The translations under genes were made by a program, and so were the position numbers. This document shows positions 1-4,060 of a stretch of DNA of 7,861 nt, piece after piece; position 1 is the first letter of the stretch; each line of letters starts with the position of its first letter. Below the pieces are notes generated by a model. It worked only from the letters and a program-made list of their open reading frames with translations, had not been told where the DNA came from and did no database searches. Where the stretch lies: positions 1-7,861 of the forward strand of contig CALNCH010000277.1 in the NCBI GenBank assembly GCA_937875245.1, in the 5' to 3' direction. This stretch comes from an uncultured Spirochaetaceae bacterium (GTDB lineage Bacteria > Spirochaetota > Spirochaetia > Treponematales > Treponemataceae).

Positions 1-103
1 CAAGACGCATCCATCATTTACAAAAGCATTGTCTATGGCAAATAGTCCTACCCCTTCCTTTTTTGCCTCAGACAATGCTTTTGTAAATGATGGATGCGTC
101 TTG
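1..103. repeat. Perfect 34-bp inverted repeat inside sfsA
   Basis: Bases 1-34 are the exact reverse complement of bases 70-103, with a 35-base spacer (35-69). The left arm starts at the first base of the window, so the repeat may extend beyond it. Both arms lie in the sfsA reading frame: the right arm encodes residues about 208-219 and the left arm about 231-242. Protein similarity to SfsA looks good through the spacer (EAKKEGVGLFAI) and fades where the left arm begins. That pattern suits a fold-back (self-priming) junction or a contig-end artefact better than a functional element. Confidence 0.95.
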
Positions 104-726
104 GTATTAGGTGAAAAACTGGTAGGACCCTTCATTTGAATTACAAACAAAATACCACATTCATTGTTTCTATTTTGAACAATATTCTCTTTTTGTATTT
201 GTGTTAAATGAGTTACATGTCGAAGCCCTCTCTCTGTAGGTGCATCCGGAAACAAAGCTATACCTTCTTCTTCTAAAGTAACACCTTTTACTTCTAATAA
301 CATTGTTTTTGTAACCCCAGAAATATCTTCGTACTCAATATAAAAATCAAAACGACTTTTTTCTTCATGAGAAGAAAAAGTATCTTTTTGGGTATACTCA
401 CTTTTTAAATATGTTACCTTAGGAAAAACCTCTTTGGCATTTAAGATCCATTCTTGTGCTACTTTATTTGGCGCTTGGGAATCCATGTTTATCAAAATAG
501 AGTTATGAGAAAGTTTTTTCTCCACTGCGATAAGATCATAACCTGTTTTTCTATTAGGATTTTCACTCTTTTCAAGCCAAACTCTTGCATTAGGTAAGAG
601 TAATTCTTTACACCTGCCTGTATTCTTTACGTGAACAACTTCTTCTTTTCCATCAATTTCTACATGAGCTATAAATCGGTTTGGCCGAGAAATAAAGTGA
701 CCTTCAACTACTTGGTTGTATTTCAT
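1..726 (-). CDS. sfsA: SfsA-family DNA/RNA nuclease, 3' end cut by the window edge
   Basis: The minus strand is open for 242 codons from ATG 724-726 to the window edge with no stop. The protein starts MKYNQVVEGHF and carries SfsA hallmarks: RPNRFIAHVEIDG (residues 14-26), HVKNTGRCKELLLP (32-45), NPNRKTGYDLIAVEK (56-70), SRFDFYIE (124-131), EVKGVTLEEEG (145-155) and LFPDAPTERGLRH (158-170). The Asp and Glu-x-Lys of the last three motifs resemble a restriction-endonuclease-like active site. SfsA was first described as a sugar fermentation stimulation protein and is now annotated as a DNA/RNA nuclease; its cellular role is not settled. AAAGGG abuts the start, an unusually short spacing; an in-frame GTG lies at 757-759, but family N-termini favour the ATG. 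Family length is about 230-240 residues, so only a few codons should be missing. Residues after AID (230-232) lack the Cys-x-Val expected there and fall in an inverted repeat, so the visible C-terminus may not be real. Confidence 0.9.
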   Translation of the reverse strand, partial: MKYNQVVEGHFISRPNRFIAHVEIDGKEEVVHVKNTGRCKELLLPNARVWLEKSENPNRKTGYDLIAVEKKLSHNSILINMDSQAPNKVAQEWILNAKEVFPKVTYLKSEYTQKDTFSSHEEKSRFDFYIEYEDISGVTKTMLLEVKGVTLEEEGIALFPDAPTERGLRHVTHLTQIQKENIVQNRNNECGILFVIQMKGPTSFSPNTKTHPSFTKALSEAKKEGVGLFAIDNAFVNDGCVL

Positions 727-751
727 CCCTTTAATATACTGATTTTTTCTC

Positions 752-780
752 TTGTTCACTACTTATAAAACAGATACAAT
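752..780 (+). promoter_or_regulatory. Candidate promoter of the pseudouridine synthase gene
   Basis: TTGTTC (752-757) and TACAAT (775-780) are separated by 17 bases, a sigma-70-like arrangement with a weak -35 and a good -10. The predicted start of transcription falls around 786-788, right at the ATG at 789, so this promoter would give an almost leaderless mRNA. An alternative -10, TATAAA at 764-769, would leave a leader of about 13 bases. The 62-base gap is shared with the divergent sfsA, for which I see no convincing promoter. Confidence 0.45.
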
Positions 781-788
781 GAGCCACT

Positions 789-1673
789 ATGAAAATCGAC
801 ATTTTATATCAAGACCAATATTTGGCAGTTATTAATAAACCTAGCGGGCTTTTAAGTGTTCCGTATCCAGGAAGTAAAGGACACACTGCTTTGTCCATAC
901 TAGAAGATTCTATGCGAAAAAATGGAACATGGAAAAGCTCTCATCGCCCTTTTGCAGTTCATCGTCTGGACAGAGATACTTCTGGAGTAATGATGTTCGC
1001 ACTAACAGAAGTTGCCCAGAAAAAAATTATGGATACTTGGCACACCATGGTAAAGTCTCGTTTGTATCACGCTGTTGCAGAAAATCCTATTTTTGATAAC
1101 GAAAATCTTGAGAACCAACCTGTGTTACCTGATTCAGGAATGATTGATGCTTCTCTCACTCAAAATGCTCACCACGTAGGTTATGTCGCAAAGAAAAAAC
1201 CTGAGGGGAAAAACGATAAAACAATGGTAGCCAGAACTCACTACAAAGTATTGCTCCGAGGAAAAACTCATACCCTTTTTGAACTTAACTTGGATACTGG
1301 TAAAAAAAATCAGATACGTGCTCACTTATCCAGTATAGGATACCCCTTAGCCGGGGATGTAGAATTTCGGGGCACAACTGACCCCTTTAATCGTCTTGCT
1401 CTTCATGCTAGAACTTTGAGTTTTATTCACCCTTTTACTAATGAAAAGTTAAGCTTTGAAATTCCTGAACCAGATAATTGGCTTACCGTAGTTGAAAAAG
1501 GCGATATTACTGTGTTAAAAAGTCGAAAGAATTCTGATAAGGCTAAACCCCAAGAACGACGTTCCCATACAGAAAAAGAAACTATTTCTTTGGGACAACG
1601 ACGTCCTAGTCGAAAAGACTTAGCTCACACTGATTTTATTACACGAGGAAAGAAATTTCCCACAAAAAAATAA
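789..1673 (+). CDS. RluA-family RNA pseudouridine synthase
   Basis: This 294-residue protein converts a uridine in rRNA or tRNA to pseudouridine; the target site cannot be read from the sequence. It starts directly with the catalytic domain and has no N-terminal S4 domain. Visible motifs are INKPSGLLSVP (15-25), the catalytic loop HRLDRDTSG (58-66) with D61 as the expected catalytic Asp, the substrate-side strand TGKKNQIRAHLSSIGYPLAGD (170-190), and RLALHARTLSFIHP (202-215). The usual TGRTHQIR is TGKKNQIR here, a conservative variant. Residues 108-145 form a longer, Lys-rich linker than in E. coli RluA. After the fold ends (about 232) there is a roughly 60-residue Lys/Arg-rich tail, probably disordered and possibly RNA-binding. 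No Shine-Dalgarno stronger than GAG (781-783) precedes the ATG. The gene is monocistronic and closed by the terminator at 1706-1736. Confidence 0.9.
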   Translation: MKIDILYQDQYLAVINKPSGLLSVPYPGSKGHTALSILEDSMRKNGTWKSSHRPFAVHRLDRDTSGVMMFALTEVAQKKIMDTWHTMVKSRLYHAVAENPIFDNENLENQPVLPDSGMIDASLTQNAHHVGYVAKKKPEGKNDKTMVARTHYKVLLRGKTHTLFELNLDTGKKNQIRAHLSSIGYPLAGDVEFRGTTDPFNRLALHARTLSFIHPFTNEKLSFEIPEPDNWLTVVEKGDITVLKSRKNSDKAKPQERRSHTEKETISLGQRRPSRKDLAHTDFITRGKKFPTKK

Positions 1674-1705
1674 TTTTACCATTACTTTACAGAATAATTG
1701 ATTAC

Positions 1706-1736
1706 ATACCCCATGTTTTTATGGGGTATTTTTTTT
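1706..1736 (+). terminator. Rho-independent terminator after the pseudouridine synthase
   Basis: A perfect 9-bp stem (1706-1714 with 1721-1729, core CCCC/GGGG) closes a 6-base loop, and a run of eight T follows at 1729-1736. It lies 33 bases past the stop codon. It isolates the upstream gene from the promoter that begins two bases later at 1738. Confidence 0.92.
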
Positions 1737-1737
1737 G

Positions 1738-1766
1738 TTGACAAATCATTATAAGTTTAATATATT
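1738..1766 (+). promoter_or_regulatory. Near-consensus sigma-70 promoter of the SPFH/RHH operon
   Basis: A perfect -35 TTGACA (1738-1743) and a -10 TATATT (1761-1766, 5 of 6 matches) are 17 bases apart. Transcription should begin near 1773, giving a leader of about 36 bases. This is the strongest promoter in the window, which makes a repressor controlling it plausible. Confidence 0.82.
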
Positions 1767-1774
1767 ATATCTAG

Positions 1775-1795
1775 ATGATATCAATTTGATATCAT
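1775..1795. promoter_or_regulatory. Perfect 21-bp palindrome, candidate operator of the SPFH/RHH operon
   Basis: ATGATATCAA (1775-1784) is followed by a central T and then by its exact reverse complement TTGATATCAT (1786-1795). Each arm contains GATATC, so the same hexamer also repeats in direct orientation 11 bases apart (1777 and 1788), one helical turn. The element begins about 2 bases past the predicted transcription start and ends just before the Shine-Dalgarno. Size, symmetry and spacing suit two ribbon-helix-helix dimers, and the operon encodes such a protein. The sequence and position are seen directly; the role is inferred. Confidence 0.6.
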
Positions 1796-1798
1796 ATT

Positions 1799-1803
1799 GG
1801 AGG
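1799..1803 (+). promoter_or_regulatory. Shine-Dalgarno GGAGG that fixes the SPFH gene start
   Basis: GGAGG lies 5 bases before ATG 1809-1811. A longer reading from TTG 1797 would place this site inside the coding sequence, so the ATG is the better start. Confidence 0.88.
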
Positions 1804-1808
1804 ACGTT

Positions 1809-2744
1809 ATGGATTCTAAAATTACTATTCAAGAGGAAAAGATTTTAAAACCAGCTAGTGGATTAGCTGCACTTTTAATCCTTATTGTTTTGACACTTCT
1901 CTGTCTTGGCCTCACTATTTTCGGTGCCATTATTATGGAAGAAGGGGAAAATTATTTTGGCCTTGGGGTATTATCCTTAGTGGTTGGTATTTTAGGACTT
2001 TGTATTTTTCCTGTGGGATTTGGTGGCTTAAAAGCAGTAAACCCTAACGAAGCCTTAGTTTTAGTTCTTTTTGGAAAATATTATGGTACCGTTTATGCTA
2101 GTGGTTTTTATTTTGTAAATCCTTTTTGCTTTGCTATAAACCCTACTGCTACTGTAGCAAATTCAAATTCAACTACAGCTGGTACTGGTTCAGTATCAGT
2201 CAGTCTCTCAAATTCTGCAAAAACTAATAAAAAAGTATCACTTAAAGTTTCAACATTAAATAATGAAGTACAAAAAGTTAATGATGAAATTGGTAACCCT
2301 ATCATGATTGGTGCTGTAGTTTTTTGGAAAGTACAAAACGCTACAAAAGCAGTATTTAATGTGGAAAATTATCTTACCTATATTTCTACTCAGTGCGATG
2401 CAGTTATTCGAAATACAGCCCGTTGTTATCCTTACGATTCCATTCGTGATGAAGGCTCTGCTATTACGGAATTAACTTTAAGAGCAAGCAGTCAGGAAAT
2501 TGCCAACGTTATGCAAGAAGATGCTATGTTACAAAGACAACAGGCTTCTGCAATTATTGATGCACGCCAGAAGATAGTTGAAGGCGCTGTTGGTATGGTA
2601 GAAATGGCTCTCAATAAATTGAGTAATAATAATATTGTTCATTTGGATGAAGAAAGAAAAGCTGCCATGGTTAGCAATTTACTCGTTGTTCTTTGTGGTA
2701 ATAAAGACGCACAGCCTGTCATTAACAATGGCAGTTTGTATTAA
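1809..2744 (+). CDS. SPFH/band-7 membrane protein with an insertion and an internal loss
   Basis: The 311-residue protein belongs to the SPFH (stomatin/prohibitin/flotillin) superfamily of membrane-anchored oligomers thought to organise membrane domains; no specific role is known for this branch. Two hydrophobic segments (about 18-42 and 50-72) anchor it. The SPFH domain follows: VNPNEALVLVLFGKYYGT (77-94), GFYFVNPF (99-106), KVNDEIGNPIMIGAVVFWKV (156-175) and AVFNVENYLTYISTQCDAVIRN (181-202). The C-terminus has the family signature AMLQRQQASAIIDARQKIVEG (239-259), then VGMVEMAL (261-268) and LDEERKAAMVSNLLVVLCGN (279-298). Two features are odd. A Ser/Thr/Asn/Ala-rich stretch (about 107-140) sits where shorter relatives have a few residues. 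After MQED (235-238) the usual strand-helix segment, about 28 residues with an AYAPEIA-type end, is absent in frame. The promoter at 1738 and palindrome at 1775 precede it, and the RHH gene follows after 11 bases. Confidence 0.88.
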   Translation: MDSKITIQEEKILKPASGLAALLILIVLTLLCLGLTIFGAIIMEEGENYFGLGVLSLVVGILGLCIFPVGFGGLKAVNPNEALVLVLFGKYYGTVYASGFYFVNPFCFAINPTATVANSNSTTAGTGSVSVSLSNSAKTNKKVSLKVSTLNNEVQKVNDEIGNPIMIGAVVFWKVQNATKAVFNVENYLTYISTQCDAVIRNTARCYPYDSIRDEGSAITELTLRASSQEIANVMQEDAMLQRQQASAIIDARQKIVEGAVGMVEMALNKLSNNNIVHLDEERKAAMVSNLLVVLCGNKDAQPVINNGSLY

Positions 2745-2755
2745 TTGGTAATTTG

Positions 2756-2953
2756 ATGGAAGAAAAAAACATATCTGAGCAGAATATTTCTTCTGCTTCA
2801 GATACAAAAGCAAAAAAGCAAGTACCTTTACGTCTTAATCAGAATTTATGGAATGAATTGTCTGCTTGGGCAGAAGATGACTTCAGATCCCTAAATGGGC
2901 AGATAGAATATCTCCTAAACGAATGTGTTAAGTGGCGAAAAGGTAAAAAATAA
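2756..2953 (+). CDS. Arc-like ribbon-helix-helix DNA-binding protein
   Basis: This 65-residue protein has a polar N-terminal tail (1-20) and a ribbon-helix-helix fold: strand QVPLRLNQ (22-29), helix A from LWNELSAWAEDD (31-42), a turn at FRSLNG (43-48) and helix B QIEYLLNECVKWRKG (49-63). The strand side chains (Gln22, Arg26 and Asn28 by alternation) would contact bases in the major groove, and the protein would act as a dimer. From memory, small Arc-family proteins often follow SPFH genes of this type, so the pairing is probably conserved. The start is ATG 2756, 11 bases after the SPFH stop; a TTG sits one codon upstream. There is no good Shine-Dalgarno, which suggests translational coupling. 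It is a candidate autorepressor at the 1775-1795 palindrome, which is inference. It could also be an antitoxin-like orphan, but no toxin gene is next to it. Confidence 0.8.
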   Translation: MEEKNISEQNISSASDTKAKKQVPLRLNQNLWNELSAWAEDDFRSLNGQIEYLLNECVKWRKGKK

Positions 2954-2970
2954 GTAAGACAGGTTTATGT

Positions 2971-3011
2971 AAAAACAGAAGTATCATACTATTGGTACTT
3001 CTGTTTTTTTT
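2971..3011. terminator. Bidirectional terminator between the RHH and thioesterase genes
   Basis: A perfect 13-bp stem (2971-2983 with 2996-3008) is extended by T-G, C-G and A-T pairs to 16 bp, with a 6-base loop (2987-2992). On the plus strand eight T follow (3004-3011); on the minus strand the flanking A-run reads as T. It serves both convergent genes. The last codons and TGA stop of the thioesterase (2984-2986 and upward) lie inside the hairpin. Confidence 0.92.
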
Positions 3012-3358
3012 AATGAGGTTTTGTTCCCTTCTTTATCTAGTGCTACAAAAGTTACTTTATTGGAAAAAACAAATTTTTCGTCTTTTGCTCCGGGAAAATC
3101 TCCATAAACTTCTACTGAATAGGCAACCGAAGTATTTCCTACATGCACTTGTTGAATATGAAATCTGAGAATAGCACCATTAGGAACTCCGTATCGAAAT
3201 TCACTGTTTTCCATAGCCCGAGTTACTAAAATAGAATCTGTAAAATCCTTTTGTGCTGCAAACCAAGCACATTCATCGACCCACTTTAATAGTTGTCCAC
3301 CAAAAAGCTTTCCATGGTGATTTAAATGTTCTGTTCTAACAAGCTGATATGTATCCAT
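2984..3358 (-). CDS. Hotdog-fold acyl-CoA thioesterase (YciA/BACH type)
   Basis: This 124-residue cytoplasmic enzyme is predicted to hydrolyse acyl-CoA to free acid and CoA. The single hotdog domain shows NHHGKLFGGQLLKWVDECAWFAA (13-35), the family signature with D28 as the expected catalytic acid, then VTRAMENSEFRYGVPNGAIL (45-64), VHVGNTSVAYSVEVYG (71-86) and FVFSNKVTFVALDKEGNK (96-113). Length is close to E. coli YciA (about 130). YciA-type enzymes work as hexamers or trimers of dimers. AAGGAG (minus strand, 3370-3375) precedes the ATG by 11 bases, slightly long. An in-frame stop just upstream rules out a longer form. The gene is monocistronic, and its 3' end is embedded in the shared terminator hairpin. 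Chain-length preference cannot be read from the sequence. Confidence 0.9.
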   Translation of the reverse strand: MDTYQLVRTEHLNHHGKLFGGQLLKWVDECAWFAAQKDFTDSILVTRAMENSEFRYGVPNGAILRFHIQQVHVGNTSVAYSVEVYGDFPGAKDEKFVFSNKVTFVALDKEGNKTSLKKTEVPIV

Positions 3359-3471
3359 AATTACAGATTCTCCTTATTAGGTTGTAACATATTTTTTAGA
3401 ATTTGCCACCTCCTAACGGTACATTCTGTTTAAAGTCATAGAGTTTGAATCAGAATAATGAAAAAAGATAA

Positions 3472-3501
3472 CTGAATTTTCTTTTGGGTCTCTCATATAC
3501 T
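3472..3501 (+). promoter_or_regulatory. Candidate promoter of the pectin-degradation operon
   Basis: TATACT (3496-3501, 5 of 6 matches) has a weak -35 CTGAAT (3472-3477) 18 bases upstream. Transcription should start near 3508, inside the palindrome at 3506-3523. A weak -35 is compatible with a need for an activator. The rest of the 3359-3534 gap shows nothing else I can name; no clear promoter for the divergent thioesterase was found. Confidence 0.5.
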
Positions 3502-3505
3502 GTTA

Positions 3506-3523
3506 TTAATGCTAGAGCATTAA
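3506..3523. promoter_or_regulatory. Perfect 18-bp palindrome at the pectin operon start
   Basis: TTAATGCT (3506-3513), a 2-base centre AG, and AGCATTAA (3516-3523) form a perfect inverted repeat. It covers the predicted transcription start and touches the Shine-Dalgarno at 3522. It could be an operator for a substrate-responsive repressor, or, if transcription starts further upstream, an RNA hairpin that partly hides the ribosome site. No regulator gene for it is in the window. Confidence 0.5.
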
Positions 3524-3527
3524 GGAG
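3522..3527 (+). promoter_or_regulatory. Shine-Dalgarno AAGGAG that fixes the start at 3535
   Basis: AAGGAG lies 7 bases before ATG 3535-3537. A longer in-frame reading from TTG 3484 would bury both this site and the -10 box and would put 17 residues before a typical signal peptide, so the ATG is chosen. Confidence 0.9.
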
Positions 3528-3534
3528 TGAATAT

Positions 3535-4050
3535 ATGAAGAATATTTCAAAATTTTTTTTAACATTGGCTATAGTACTTATGACTTGTAGTTTTGTTGCT
3601 GCAGAACAGTACGTAAGTGCAAATGACATGGAACCAGCTTCTATTACAAGAGCTAAGGTAATTGATGGTTTTTCTTTTAATGCAAGTTCTGATAAGGCTA
3701 TTACAGTAGAAAACATTGATATTCCACGTGTAACTGAGGATGGAGAAGTTTTTACTGTACGTATTAAATTAAATGGAACTGGTACAGCCTCTTATCGTTC
3801 TGTATCTTTCAATGCAAAAGCAGGACAAAAATTAACAGTATACTTAAATAGCTCAAGTGGAAGTGAAGATCGTATTTTAGTTGTTGCTAATAGCGATGGC
3901 GAATCAGTTGCAAAACTTATTGCTCCAGCTGATGTTGTTACAACAGAAGGGAAATCCGGTATTCAAACCTTTGCTATTCCTGCAAATGGAACTTATTATC
4001 TATTCTCTGCAAAAAGTGGTGTAAACCTCTATCAAATCGTTCTTGAGTAA
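3535..4050 (+). CDS. Small secreted beta-rich protein, pectate-lyase-associated domain type
   Basis: The 171-residue protein has a signal peptide (MKNIS, hydrophobic 7-22, likely cleavage VAA/EQ after 23). LMTC (15-18) could be read as a relaxed spirochaetal lipobox, but cleavage after VAA is favoured. The mature part is rich in beta strands: DGFSFNASSDKAITVE (44-59), FTVRIKLNGTGTASYRSVSF (73-92), AGQKLTVYLNSSSGSEDRIL (96-115) and FAIPANGTYYLFSAKSGVNLYQIVL (146-170). The run of a strand with G-G/T-T-x-Y/D-R, then 'YLNSSSGSEDR', then 'GTYYLxSxxSGVNxY' resembles, from memory, a non-catalytic domain fused to pectate lyases and other plant-wall enzymes of gut bacteria. Its ligand is unknown; carbohydrate binding is an inference. 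No catalytic motif is visible. The lyase gene follows after 10 bases, so both are surely co-transcribed. Confidence 0.75.
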   Translation: MKNISKFFLTLAIVLMTCSFVAAEQYVSANDMEPASITRAKVIDGFSFNASSDKAITVENIDIPRVTEDGEVFTVRIKLNGTGTASYRSVSFNAKAGQKLTVYLNSSSGSEDRILVVANSDGESVAKLIAPADVVTTEGKSGIQTFAIPANGTYYLFSAKSGVNLYQIVLE

Positions 4051-4060
4051 AAGATAAAAT

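Noticed and set aside
779..835. 18-codon reading frame from ATG 779 overlapping the pseudouridine synthase start; its HFISRP resembles the start of SfsA
   Set aside because: It has no ribosome site, would start in the -10 box, and the short similarity to SfsA is not supported by the surrounding DNA; coincidence is likely.
1134..1325. Minus-strand open frames inside the larger genes (for example 1134-1325, 2108-2305, 4078-4302, 5828-6097, 6610-6810) and overlapping plus-strand frames at 5055-5264, 6642-6830 and 7292-7579
   Set aside because: They are shadows of strong coding regions with clear family matches in the main frame, and they show no recognisable protein features.
3400..3415. AGGAGG on the minus strand upstream of the thioesterase, as the ribosome site of a leader peptide or longer gene
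   Set aside because: No start codon lies at a useful distance, the possible short frames end within about ten codons, and an in-frame stop blocks a longer thioesterase.
3359..3534. A small RNA or riboswitch in the 176-base gap before the secretion operon
   Set aside because: Apart from the promoter, the palindrome and two ribosome sites I see only a weak 6-base inverted match (ATTCTG/CAGAAT) and no terminator-like structure.
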